In this document: positions 22,356 through 34,614 of the stretch, one piece after another
Position numbering within the stretch: position 1 is the stretch's first letter
Layout: every line of letters begins with the position of its first letter
From: Chrysoperla carnea
Lineage: Eukaryota > Arthropoda > Insecta > Neuroptera > Chrysopidae
NCBI RefSeq assembly: GCF_905475395.1
Contig: NC_058337.1
Coordinates: forward strand, 131,895,960 to 131,959,959
DNA length: 64,000 nt
Direction: 5' to 3'
Notes under the pieces: generated by a model
What the model saw: only the letters and a program-made list of their open reading frames with translations
Databases searched by the model: none
Told to the model about the DNA's origin: nothing
Made by a program: the position numbers and the translations under genes

Positions 22356-22620
22356 CAGGGATGGTGAACTAATGGCCCGCTACACAATATTTTGGGCACG
22401 CCACCGATCACAAAGTCCACTATGAAGTATTACCAACGCAAGTGATTCTACGAACGCTTGCTCGTTTGTTATTGTAGTTATATCGTGGATTACAATTAAT
22501 AATGACGTGTAGTTTGCTTACGCATGGCATAATAGTCAATTTCGTTAATAAAATTGTCAATTGGCCTCATTAAATTTTAGAAAAAATGGCACTTTCATAC
22601 ATAAAGGTTCACCATCCCTG
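22356..22620. mobile_element. hAT-type MITE
   Basis: Perfect 14-bp ends, CAGGGATGGTGAAC and its inverse, enclose 265 bp without coding. The CAGGG…-type end is usual for hAT elements. The 8-base flanks (cagtgggt / cagtaaat) share five of eight positions, consistent with an eroded 8-bp target duplication. Confidence 0.8.
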
Positions 22621-23299
22621 CAGTAAATTATTAAATTACCTCCTAAACTTAACAAAATAATTTCCCTATTAATTTCATAGAAGTGGACTCTTCCAAATAT
22701 TTAAGGTTAAATTCTAAACAAAAATAATGTAAATATTTGTATATGGATTTGTATTTGAAACCCAGATCAAATTTTTGGTCGAACAAAAATAAAAGCTTAA
22801 AAATTTGATTGATACAAATTTTATTTAAATATCTTGTGTACGTTGTATCCAAAACATTTTTGTCACTGATATCAGACAACTTGTTACATTAAATAAATAA
22901 AAACATATTTGAATACTTAATAAATTAGTTGAGGCTGGATGCACATCATTTTTGGATACACAAAAATTGTAATATTGAATATTTTATTAAAAAATATTAT
23001 TCACGTTTCAAATTTTCCTTGATTTATTATTATATCCTTTATTAAATCCAAAATATGATTTTAAGATTTCAAGATTCAAAGCTGTAAAAGCGCAAATCGT
23101 TAATAGAAATTCAAGTTGACCTATTGGAACAACGACTTGTGAATCAGTGGAGGATCCACTGATTATCCATATGATTCAGTGGTCCGGAATCTTAAACATA
23201 GTGACCTTGTGGTTTTACCCGATCGACTCCACCTATTTAGACTGAATGCGAGAGATAGAAAACGGTTTTTATTTATTACTGGAAAAGAGAAAGTTAAAA

Positions 23300-23935
23300 T
23301 AATTTTAGGCTAGGCTATGTGAAGTGATGGTAAGTAAATAATAGTATGTTTCGCCAGGTTTTTCCTTCATTTGTTCAGGGTTGTGGTCTACCGAATACCT
23401 GGAGACGTATTCAGGTAAGAGGTGCTATTTTCAGCAGATGAAGCTATATGATTGTGTCGAGGCCAGATGCTGCACAGAAAGCCCGCAGTTTCTCCGCCGG
23501 GATTGCTCTAAGTATTGATAGATCCAAGGTTTAGAATCAAATATTCTAAACCTGATGTCCTGCAGATTTTTGCAGGTGGAAATAACATGTATGGAGGTTT
23601 CATCGTTCTCCATACAGGCCCTACAAGTAGGATCATCAAAGATCTCCTTATTATGAAAGTGATAGTTAAATCGACAGTGGAGGAACCTGTCTAGAGTTCC
23701 GCCACCCTTCTCAACTGTTCTCTACTCAATATCAGGCGAGCACAGTCGAATGGCCTTGTTGTAGTTATACACAGTTTGCCCTGTGGCATGCTCTGAGCAA
23801 AGTCCCAGTAATCATGATGAGCTTTTCGTAGCCATTTTTTGATTCGGTAAATTACGGAGCATCTTGCTAGAAGCCGTGTTAGTTGCAGTCTATGATTTGA
23901 CGGCAAGAAAATGTGATTTTGAGTCCGCTAGCAAT
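23300..23935 (-). pseudogene. non-LTR retrotransposon 3' fragment
   Basis: On the minus strand the pieces RLQLTRLLARCSVIYRIKKW, QGKLCITTTRPFDCARLIL and [17 protein letters not shown] follow in order but in different frames, the same tail as at 11905-12540. Intergenic relic. 22621-23299 before it shows nothing recognisable. Confidence 0.75.
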
Positions 23936-26252
23936 AAGAAAAATTCTGATTAACTAGATAGATAAATTTTGAATAAAAACAAATTTAAGAAATAAATTAC
24001 ACAAACTTTATTAAACATTTATGTAGAGATTACACTGTAATCATACATAATAATAATTAATTAATAATAATATAATTAATAACTGTTTTAAATTACATTC
24101 AAAAAAGTAAAAATATTACAATCATGAGTAAAAAATTGACAAATGCATTTATTTTTTATTTTTATCATTTTTTATAAATACACAATTATTTTTTATAAAC
24201 AAATTATGATGTGGGTGTGTGTGTGTGGTGAGTGAATGAAATTGAATTTAATATGTGTGGGTTTTTATTGAATTTAACAACCGATAGATGTCCAACGATG
24301 CAAAGAGTGATTTGGTTACGTGTTTGCCAAATGTCTCACTGTCAATCAGCATATATTGCCATGCTGCCACCATCGTACGGATTTCTAGAGAAGTATTTTG
24401 ACGGGCATCAGGGCTACAATAAAAATGCTTGTAAGCTACCCATCAATTATCAGCTCCAAGCTCCAAAAATAACTGCGTACCTAAGTCTACAAGTGACAGT
24501 TAACGGTACTCATTTTTCTTTAACCCTTCAGAAACCTCAAACCACTTGAAAGCAGGAACATATATTTTAAGGACTAATGATGATTACAAGGCATCAAATT
24601 TTCGTAGGGGAAAAGTAATTTGACACGCTAGGTGTTTTTTTCCGAGGCACAATGAAATATATGAGCCGACTACAATTATTGAGACGCGATTCAAGCGAAG
24701 TAGTATACCGAAGAAAGCTTTTGAAGTCTCGAGAATGATATGGTCAAACATTATTCCATTGACAACAATTTAAATCGTGAATTCGGTTTCACAAGTATTA
24801 AAACTTTCGTTTTCTTTTATTAATAAAATATTCGGTTCTTATTCAGTCATTCTAAGAGCTGCCATACCAAAACCTAAAGCAAAAGTTACCCAAGAAGTTG
24901 AGTAAAAATATTGTAGGTTTATAGTTCGATAACTATTAGACATGTGCGTTTCAAAAACAAAAGCGTTTAAAAAAATGAACATCTATCGGTTTTATAAAAG
25001 CCTTAATTAAAAAATTCTGTAATCTACTGATCAATTAATTAATCAGCAGTAGTAAACATGTCAGTGACTAGAAAATACAAAAATTATTAGTTTTTTTTTT
25101 ACTTTGGTTATACAAAAAAAAAAAAGTAATATTAAAAAATAAATAAGAATAAAATCAAACAAAACAAATTTTCTATTAAAATATTTTTGTAAAATGATTC
25201 ACAAAATTTTCAGCTTTTGGTTAAAATTAGTTTTTAAATGAGTTTTAAAGTTTTGAAACAATTTATTATTATTTCTAAGTCTTATATTTTGGTGTATTTA
25301 GTTTTCATAAACATGCACATATTTGTAGCAATCAAAGAATTCGAATCATTCGAAGTCATTGGAAGATGTCATTGTATTCAAATTGAACGTTGATATCTAA
25401 CCAATCCTCGCGTTCGGTTCACGAATTCTCAAATTAAAAAGGTTGACACGACGCTCATTATACATTGCTCTTTGAATTTAATCAAATTTGTTTTCATTTT
25501 CCAAGAGCAATGGAAGTTCTCATGGACACGACATTTATGGTAGTGGATAGAATATTCGTAAGTGCCGTAAATCTATAGGATTTAGGATAAAAGGTTTTAA
25601 AAAACTGTTGTATTTTGTTAGGCTACTTTTCCGTACGGTCTAAATATCGCGACCATAAGAACTTTCAGTTTCCGTCATGGCATCGTTCGTGTGAATCATT
25701 TTATACAACGAAAATAAAATAAAAATATTTCGACAGTTTTAAATGCCCAATAGGAAATATACAAAAGACAACATTTATTTTAAAAGTTATTTGTTTTTTT
25801 TTTTTTTTGAGAAAAAACTTTATGGGGTTTCGTGTAAAAAATATAGATGAAAATATTTCTATCGTAAAGTATAAAAATAATCCTACAAAATATTCAAAAT
25901 TTTGGTGTTTAAACATTTTTTTTTATGTATATAAATTCGTTACTTAGATTTTTGAAAATACAACTGGATGCATTAGCATATGATGGAACAAGTCACGATT
26001 TACAGCATTTGCTATTACATCCATATAAAATTTGAAATTTTACAATGATGTCCAAAGAAATGAAACATATTTGTTATTATAAATCCTGTAAAATCGGTTA
26101 AACATCATTTTTCGGCAAGATATTAAAAACAGACAAATAACATGGTCTTATAATACAGTTAGTGTTAAAAAGCATTTCTAATAGAGAATCAACGTTAAAT
26201 ATTATTTACTATTAAACTATACATACATTTACATCTGGCTATAGGCTTGTGA
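23936..26252. other. gene-poor AT-rich stretch
   Basis: Holds a (gt)n microsatellite (24210-24228), poly-T/poly-A runs (25090-25125, 25795-25810) and an unrecognised 105-codon plus ORF at 24232-24549 with no known motif. tttatt at 24008-24013 would read AATAAA on the minus strand and might end a minus transcript. No gene is supported. Confidence 0.4.
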
Positions 26253-26640
26253 TGTATGTTGTTAGGTTAGGTTAGGTTACAGTGGCTGTTCTGAGGTGGG
26301 ACACACTTAGACCATAGAGTCGGTTGCTATACCGAAAAATAATTGGCACGTCCCCGACCACTACTCTATGAACCTTTTGGATCTGTTTAAGAACAGTAGG
26401 AGTGCTTTGACATCAACGGACTTCAGGTCGGAGATATCGTCAAAGAAAGGCTGGTTCTAGTGAGCCCACCTCCTTGACTCCTCGAGGCAAAAGCTGGACA
26501 GTGACAAAGAAGATGAGACACCATTTCCTCCTCCTCCTCACTGTGACAACTCCTGCTATAACCATAATACACTGCCAAGCCCAGGCCAATGTATGTTTTC
26601 AAACATAGTAGAACACCCTACTCTGCGTATGTACGGATGG
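26253..26640 (-). pseudogene. second LINE-type 3' end fragment
   Basis: The minus strand reads a degenerate tail with SRSCHSEEEEEMVSHLLCHC followed by PAFASR, the CxxC-type RNase H-LINE terminus, then stops. It ends in TAACC repeats. It differs in sequence from the family at 11905. Confidence 0.65.
26262..26279 (+). repeat. short TTAGG array (3.6 units)
   Basis: ttagg x3 plus tta. TTAGG is the insect telomere repeat; here it is the 3' terminus of the minus-strand LINE fragment. Confidence 0.75.
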
Positions 26641-27002
26641 TTACTATAGTAAATAATATTTAACAATTTTCCTTTTCGAGCTGGTAGGTTAGTCATTTTA
26701 CAACAACTATTGCGCCAGGAGTAACAAAAATTTATTCAATTTTGCTCAGGTTTGGGGACGGAATTGTGAGCTTTTGAGAGAAATAATTACAAAATATACA
26801 ATAACAAAAATGTTACATTTCCTTTAAGCTGACATTTGCAAAATTAACGAGTAATAGACACAGTATTATTAAATATTACTAATCAATTTTGCCGTTGCCG
26901 AGATAAAAACATCATTTCAATAGTTACCAAAAACATAAATGGTATACAAAAGATTTATTTTTCGTTTATTAACGTTAAAATGAAAACATATCAGCTATTT
27001 AA

Positions 27003-27358
27003 GGAAGTTCCCTCACCAGTAATAGAAAAAAATAAATTAGTAGAAAATGATCCAAATTTTTAGTATGTAGTTAACGATACATATTATTAAATAAAAAAAA
27101 ATTTGGGTATCTTATCGATCAATTAAGAGAGTAATTAATTAATTAAAAATATACTAAATAACATAGCATGATATGAGGATGATTATGTTAGCTATGTTAT
27201 TTAGTGTATTTTTAATTAATTAATTACTCTCTTAATTGATCGATAAGATACCCAAATTTTTTTTTGATTTAATAATATGTATCGTTAACTGCAACATACT
27301 AAAAATTTGGATCATTTTCTACTAATTTATTTTTTCTATTACTGGTGAGGGACCCTCC
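27003..27358. mobile_element. TTAA-flanked palindromic MITE
   Basis: A 356-bp near-perfect palindrome: left ggaagttccctcaccagtaa…, right …ttactggtgagggaccctcc, with ~165-bp arms around a short loop near 27165-27190. TTAA occurs on both sides (26999-27002, 27359-27362), as expected for piggyBac-type insertion, although TTAA may instead be part of the inverted end. Confidence 0.8.
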
Positions 27359-27362
27359 TTAA

Positions 27363-28654
27363 TTAAAATTTTATGAATTATATCTTAGAAAAAAAAAAAA
27401 ATTTTTGAAAGGTAATTGTTTCAAATAGAAGGAAATACAGCTTTCTTTGATCCAATGTTCATGAATATCGTTAACATAAAATAAGGAGATAAATTTTGAG
27501 GTTTTGAAAACTGTTCAACTTCAAGATCAATCATTCTTTTTCATTTTCGATTTTAAACAGTCAATAATTAAAATAAAAAAATAAAGCTATGATAATAATG
27601 ATGTTTGATGAACGGTGGTAACTAAGCTATTATATACAACTTCTATATTCGGATCTAAAAATCTAATAAGCAATATTATTGTTTTTTTTTTTTTTCTTTA
27701 AATGTTGTTTTTACTAAACCTAATAAAAAACGAACTGCAATATTATTTATAATATTTTTTTTTTTGTTTAAAAAGATTTTTTTTTTTTATAAAAAAATGT
27801 ATCAAGTCATATTGATAAAAACATCTAAAAAAAAATTATAGAGCTTTTTTTTCATCTCTAACTTAATGTCTAAAAATATTTTTATACAGTCAAATGTTCA
27901 AAGTTTACGCCATTTAAAGTTTTTTTTGTTTTTTTGGTGAGGAATCACTTACAAATAGATATCAAATTTACAGACAAAATTAGAAATTATCGTTGTATTA
28001 GAAAGAGAAGTGTGTTTTATATGTCCTATATCTTTTATTTATTTGTAAGTCTATGAAATTTACTTTTATTCACGCAATCTGTAAAAGTGATTTCGATTAG
28101 ATTAACAAAATTCCGTACTGTCAACTAGCCATTTAGTTAAAAGTAACTACTTGTCTAGCCTAGTCATTTAAATTTCACTTTCCAAAGTTCCATCTGACGC
28201 TGAACCTCACACACTGTCAACATGGCGTCGGCAAGCAACAATATTGTTGGTGTTTCTCACAGTTCGAATGCATTTATGAAAAAAAAAAAGTAAAATGGAA
28301 GAGTATAGTGATAAAAAACTGGAACTAAGTATCGTACTAATAAAAACTGGTTTCACGGCAAGAGTTGCAGTACTCAGATCCAAACTATGGCTCTTTAACT
28401 CTAACTCAAATCCAATTTTAAAACCGAAATCATTTTACGTATTGCGTAAACGTAGTATTTGGACCTTTATATTATTCAAAACTATGAATAGAATAGCCCA
28501 CAGTTTAAGCTATCATATAAAAAAATAATTTATATAGATTTTTAAGAAATTGTTCAATGTCTTTTTTTAATGTAAACAAATCGGTCCTATAAATTATAAC
28601 AATGGCACATAATTTATAAATAACATTAATTAAAATATTTTATACTGGATGTTC
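27363..28654. other. AT-rich intergenic with unassigned ORF
   Basis: Long T and A runs at 27680-27800. At 28220 a GC-richer start (atggcgtcggcaagc) reads 23 codons to a stop, and 28295-28528 is a 77-codon plus ORF of unknown nature. Neither shows a known motif; they might be a 5' exon of an unannotated transcript. Confidence 0.35.
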
Positions 28655-28656
28655 TA

Positions 28657-28907
28657 GCATATGACGTTGGTACTAGAGGGGGGGGGGTAAGAAAAAGTAG
28701 GCGGGTATTATTACTAATTGTAAAAACTTTTTTTTTCTATCGCCAGATAGTTTTTCTTAGCATTGAAGTCCCATAGGTCATTCAAAACGAAATTAGACCG
28801 AATAAGAGAGAGTGCAGATGTATATATACGTGTAAATATATGCACACAAATCTATACTCTCTCTCAGTCTCATTTCGTTTTGAGCGACCTATACCAACGT
28901 CATTTGC
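28657..28907. repeat. nested inverted repeat (MITE-like)
   Basis: Outer pair tagcatatgacgttggta / taccaacgtcatttg and inner pair ataggtcattcaaaacgaaa / tttcgttttgagcgacctat. The inner pair also has agagagagt / actctctctc. A G-run of about 12 lies at 28676-28687. Confidence 0.65.
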
Positions 28908-29369
28908 TTTTACACTCGTTATACAGATGTGTGCATTAATTAAGATAGTTTTATTTCTTGACAGTCGCATGATTTTTTATCAGGATGCTGTTGCAATATT
29001 TAAAAAAAGTTACGTATTAAAACAAATAGGGAATCTAAGATAGTTGTCGTCCTACAATTTTGTCAAAAAATTTTGGATTATATGCGCGATATAGAGTAAA
29101 TAAGCTTGTAGTGAAATGAGCAACAATTTTTGTCTAAGACTGTACCCGCGGATTATTCACACACACAAAACTTTTTTGAAAATTTCAAAGACGATCAACT
29201 GACTGAACTGAACTGAATAAATATATAAACATTTAGAATTTTCGGAAACTATGCCCATAGGACGATAACTACCTTAAAAATTATTTCTAAAATCTAGCAC
29301 CTTAAATATTCTCTAAGAGTATTATCAAAAGTTTTGGTTTGTTCAATATTCGAGAAAAAACAATGGTAT

Positions 29370-29452
29370 ACAGAGTGTTCAAATGGAATACAAACTTTTA
29401 TTGAATTAAATGAGAATTCTTTTTATAAAAAAAAAATCTTTGAACACCCTGT
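29370..29452. repeat. 83-bp inverted-repeat mini element
   Basis: ACAGAGTGTTCAAA…TTTGAACACCCTGT ends around an AT-rich core. It is likely a deletion remnant of a DNA transposon. Confidence 0.5.
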
Positions 29453-29654
29453 TTAATAAAATGGATATGATAAATATGCGATAAAATTCCTCAAATTGTA
29501 CAATTAATATTCGTGTATTCGTTACGAAAATTAAATGTGCTCAATGTTTAGAAATTTGAGTAAAACTTTATGAATTAGTCAATTAGTAAAATTTTAAAAT
29601 TAGTTTTAACCTGAGACGTCGTTGAAAACAACGTTTACCTGTTTAGATGCGCAC

Positions 29655-30050
29655 TACAGACATCACAATCCACCATTTTGGGTCCTCTGGAGTCAGAGCC
29701 CAGTTGAGAAGGTTGGTAGGACTCTTGACAAGACACTGTCGATTGAACTATCACATTCTTAACACGGGAACCTCTGATGATTCTATTTGAATGAATGGCG
29801 ATGAAACTTCCATAAACTTACAGGGCTTCAGGTTTAGAATGTTTGTTTCCGAAATCTTAAATCCATCAATTCCGGGAGAAATCCTGACGGAGAAGCCGTA
29901 AAATTTCTGCGTAGCATTTGGCCTCGACAGAATTTCATAGCTTCATCTGCTTAAAATAGCATCTTTTTTTATGTAGAGATATCTTGCCTTCGGATGGCAA
30001 GTTTTTCTCAAAGAAGACACAAAGAATTCCTTGGTATAGGAACCATTTTC
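29655..30050 (+). pseudogene. non-LTR retrotransposon 3' fragment
   Basis: Plus-strand sequence equivalent to the tail at 11905-12540, including ttgacaagacactgtcgatt, gatgaaacttccataa and the 3' end ttcggatggcaagtttttct. Frames are broken throughout. Confidence 0.7.
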
Positions 30051-30441
30051 GGACCTCTCTTATGTTTTATTATGATTATTATATTGTAAAATATAATTTG
30101 AATTGCTTGGAGTCAATATGACAGTTTTACGTAAACGAATATTTGGCTGTGCTGGCTTAAAACACTTACTCTGTGTATCCCAAGGACATAAAATGGTGGA
30201 TGTTAGCTGTAGTTTTGAATATTTACGGGGGAGAATTAAAAAATGTAAGTAAAACAAGAAAGCGATTAAGAACCGTTTTGAATACTTCAAGTACAGTGCG
30301 AATGAGAACTATTTTCAAATAGAAATCCTGAGAAAATATCGATTTCATGGGCTGTTGTATAGAAGGGTAAACGAGGTTAAGGGAGGGTTGTTTTTGTTTT
30401 GTTATTGATTAGGACGGTGATGTAATAAAATAATATAATAT

Positions 30442-33060
30442 CTAAATAAGCGTGCATTTACGCTGACGACGTTTTTGAGGTTCCGGTCTAAGTACAGCCC
30501 GAACAGCTTCGTCGAATACTTGCTTTAAACCACGTTGTGTTAATGCTGAACATTCCATATATTTAACAGCACGAATTTTATTTGCTAATTTTTGGCCTTG
30601 CTCACGTTTTATTGGCGATAGACCTTGTTCGGCTAATGCTGTTAATGTTTCACGATCATCTCGAAGATCTATTTTTGTGCCTGAAAGTAATTGAAAATAC
30701 TGTATCAAAGCCAGATACGCAATGTCTTTCTAAAAAAAAAATGAAGAAGTTTTGATAACGTGGTAGTCCAGACCTAAGCGTGGATGGAGCTTAAACGATA
30801 ATTTTGACATTAAACTGAATTAGTTTGAATATTATTTTCATATTTAAAATTGTCATAAAACAAACTAGATTAAAAATGTTTAAATACATTTTTCAAAATA
30901 AATTTCGCATCCTAAGAAAAAAAAAGAAGGGGGCGTTAAATACTGGTTGCCTGTAGAGTATAATCTGCTTAAAAATAGCACTTCTTACCCAGAGACGTCT
31001 CGCCTTCAGGTGATAGGTTTTTCTCAAGTAGGACACAGAGGACTCTTTGGCCTAGGTACTAAAAATCTAAAGTAAACTAAAAATCAGGATTGTAAAATAT
31101 ACTTACCAACTAATATCATTGGGGCATCAGGACAGTGATGTTTTATTTCTGGATACCATTTAGATGTAACATTTTCAAAAGATGATGGACTCGTTACACT
31201 AAAACATATTAGAAAGACGTCTGTTTGTGGATACGATAATGGTCGTAATCGATCGTAATCTTCTTGGCCAGCTGTATCCCATAATCCTAAACTTACTGGT
31301 ATACCATCAACAACCATTGGTGCTGAATAATTATCAAACCTAGCAACAAAAAAAAAACAAGAAATATAACACTTTCGAGTCAAAAAGGTCAAATAATCTG
31401 GAAAAATGGACGCACAATTACGATTTTAAATCTAGGAGTTAATTTGGATCGGTATCTAGGAGTTTTTTTTTGATATTTATATCCAAATCTAAGGTTATTT
31501 TTAATTTTTTTGTTATTTAAGGAAGATACCCTCCAAACGGTGGCATTAAGCGGATCAAAAAACCGCTATATACCAATTTTGACTGCTTTTGCCCCCTTCC
31601 CTACTCCAAATATGCCTAATCCCGAAATTAAAGAGTGAAGTGAAGGATTATTTAAATAAGAAACATGCAAATCGAAGTTTTAAGCCCACAATTTAACACA
31701 GGTCATCGGTAAACCGGAATTTGTTGAGTTTCTGACAAAAGTTGTTTGTCTTTAAATAAGTAATAGTTTACAAAAATTAAAAAAAACACGCTTTTGTAAC
31801 TAGCTGAACTAAAAGTAGAAACTTATTTCTATAATTTCAAAGGTCATTTTCCTATCTAATCGTGCGAATTCCTTTACGGCGGTATCTCGAAAACTACTCA
31901 TCCAGTCGCAAATGAACTAAATTTTTTAGACTTCTTTATCGTAGATATATTCCAAAAACAGAGACAAGCAAAATTTTAAATTTCTCATTTAGGATAAAAC
32001 GCCCTATCGATAAAATTCCAAAAATCAAAAAACAGAGAAAATCGATAAAATCATAAAAAGTCTATTTGCAGTTAGAATAAAAGCCTTTGTCTACGGTAAT
32101 AAAACTCGTGATTTTTATAAGAATTCTCGCTTGATATTTCCTGATAATTCTCTATTATCTTAGTTACAATAGCCCAATGAATATGAATATGCTCGAACTT
32201 TATATTCCTAAAGTTTTGCTCATTTTTCCCAACTTAAATGAATCACCTATAATTATCAAACCTAGCAAAAAAAAGAAGAAATGTAACATTTTCAAGTCAA
32301 GAAGATCAAATAACCTAGAAAATTGGACGCACAATTACGATTTTAAATCTAGGAGTAATTTGGATTGGTATTTAGGAGTTTTTTTGGATCTTTAAACCTA
32401 AATATAAGGTTAATTTTAAGTTTCTTGGTATACAATCTAAAAATGAAAGGAGGATACAATCTAAAGCTAAACGTTGGCTAAAATAGCTAAAAATTGAAAG
32501 ATAATTGCAGAAAATTGATATTTAGGATTTTTTTGAGTCACTGAGTCCATGTATATTCCAAAAACAGAGACAACCAAAAAAGTCTATTTGCGATTAGAAT
32601 AAAACCCATTATGTACGGTAATAAAACTCTGATTTTCCTGATTAGCCCTATATGAATATGAATTTTTTATTCTTAATGATTTGCCCATTTTGACCCTCCT
32701 TAAAAAAATCACCCATTAAAACTTAATATAAATAAAAAATAAAAATATTCCCAACATCCCTATTTTATCCTACGAGTTCAAAATCCTTAAATTCCCGGTT
32801 TCGGCTTTTAACACCCTGTTTGTACTTATTAAAAACAATTAAAGAAAAAAAAGTTGCCAATGAAAATTAGAAATTTCAAACAAGTAAACTTTCTCTTGGT
32901 ATATATTTAAAGATTAAAACAAAAAGAAAAATGATTTTACTTACACAGTAGGAACATATTCACCAGGAAAACTGTCTGTCGTATACGAAATTAACATACA
33001 TGTTTTTCCAACGGTACCATCTCCAACGACAACACATTTAATAGGCCGCCCGGAAGACAT
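30442..33060 (-). CDS. Mtl: Rac-family small GTPase, Mig-2-like
   Basis: Three exons (33060-32945, 31339-31107, 30680-30442) encode 195 residues. The P-loop GDGTVGKT, switch [43 protein letters not shown] and ECSAL are all intact. The C-terminus [10 protein letters not shown] is a polybasic-CAAX box for geranylgeranylation and membrane targeting. [20 protein letters not shown] separates it from Rac1 and matches insect Mtl. Role: cell migration, axon guidance and epithelial morphogenesis through actin regulation. Introns are long (1605 and 426 bp); intron 1 contains a copy of the exon 2 acceptor region, and intron 2 a LINE scrap. The gene lies divergent from SHPRH. Confidence 0.95.
30955..31070 (+). 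pseudogene. LINE 3' terminal scrap in Mtl intron 2
   Basis: Matches the 3' end also seen at 29940-30050 (…ctgcttaaaa(a)tagca…cttcaggtgataggtttttctca). Confidence 0.65.
31329..31515. repeat. duplicated block, copy at the exon 2 acceptor of Mtl
   Basis: Runs from inside exon 2 (taattatcaaacctag) into intron 1. It is repeated at 32247-32425, 918 bp away, with point differences. Confidence 0.8.
32247..32425. repeat. duplicated block with a decoy copy of the Mtl exon 2 start
   Basis: Repeats aattatcaaacctagcaa, then gacgcacaattacgatttta and aatctaggag. The minus-strand acceptor tag|gtttgataatt of exon 2 is thereby copied inside intron 1. Farther on, 32070-32240 and 32580-32710 are also related, so the intron grew by duplication. 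Confidence 0.75.
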
Positions 33061-34614
33061 TATGTCTGTAAAATTATTAAAATTCTACTTAAAACATTTT
33101 TGGTATTCTCCTTTTTTGGGAGTAAGGTTATTATTTGTTTTGGTTAAGTAAGCTAACACTGGGCTGGGCACTAATTTCATTTAACTTGTATGAAAATTTT
33201 ATTGAAATTGATTACAATTCATGAACTTTATTAATAATGAAAATTCACCTGTTTTTCTTTAATTTATGTTTTCTTTTTTAATTCCTAATCACATATATTT
33301 ACAAGAAACTCACAAAAAACAGTTTTCTACATGAAAAGTTTTTTTTTTAATTCACATTTGTATATTCATACACTTCAGTGGATTTTTATGTAATAAGCAT
33401 GCGCAACATTAGATGAGTCAGTTTTTTAATTTTATATTTAATTTGTTTTTTATTAATTAACAATTTTTTATTACATTAAATAATTAAATATTTACATAAT
33501 AATTTATAATTATAATTTTGTTTCAATTTCTTCATTTTCTTTTCTTCATGCATAATGTTTAATTATATTATCTTAAATTTTGATAGTTTTGAATAGAATG
33601 TAAATGTTTTGAATATATAACAAGTAAAAATAACAATTAAATAACTAATTGTTTAAATCTTCTACTGATCGATCAACGCACAGCTAAATCGAAGCCTGAA
33701 ATTTTGTACACACGTTCTTTAAGCAACTTAAGTGAGCACTAAGAAGGGATTTTCGGAAATTCATCCTCTTAGGGGCTCAAAAGGGGGATATGAATTTAGT
33801 ATATGGGAACTGCATGTTAATAATTGTATAGACAAATTTAGATCAACCTATGTTATAATGTTACCAAGTTTTTTTTAATATACAATATTTACAATATTAA
33901 AAAAATAATCATTCTTCTCCCAAGCGATATGATATGAATGCTTCTTTATAAATCGAAAATCTAAAAATAATTTTGATCCAAAAAGTAAAAAAATCCAGTT
34001 AATTTAATGATTGGTTGCAGAGTTTCTGAGATATCGCAATATTTGGATCGATTTTAGGCCGTATTTCAAAAACTATTCGACCAGTCATCAAATTTATCCG
34101 ATTTTTGTACTTTTTGGATTAAAATTACCTTATATACTGAGTTTTATCGAAATTGGAGATTAAAAAAATTTACCGATTTTTTTGCAATTTGCAACCCCTT
34201 TGAAAAAATCAAGAAAACGATAAAAAAAATTATTTTGAAATTTGATGAAACTCGGTGGATGGGGTAATCATTGTAAGACTTTTCACAATTCATTTATAAT
34301 AGTATTCTGAACATTCATACCAATTTTTAGCTCTATGGGAATTTTTGTTACCTTCAAAGTGTAATTTGACTGGATAATTTTCTTACATCTACGTATTTGT
34401 ATTTCTAATAATATTTGAATAAAGCGCTAATTGTAGCGATAGTAGTGTCATCTGGGTTTTCAATACCAATAATATTTTTGACAAATGATTCTTGAAGTGT
34501 TTATCATTTGTTTAGTTGTTTATCGTCATATCGTGTTTACATTTCAAAATCAATAGACGAATGTGCAAAGGCATTGTGTTAAAAACTATTTTGTGAAAAA
34601 TACAAAACTTTATA
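33061..34614. promoter_or_regulatory. divergent intergenic region, Mtl / SHPRH
   Basis: 1554 bp of AT-rich sequence between two outward-facing start codons; both promoters and 5' UTRs should lie here. No ORF or clear repeat was seen. Confidence 0.45.

Noticed and set aside
24232-24549. 105-codon plus ORF
   Set aside because: No recognisable domain and no supporting splice or context signals; kept only as an unassigned ORF.
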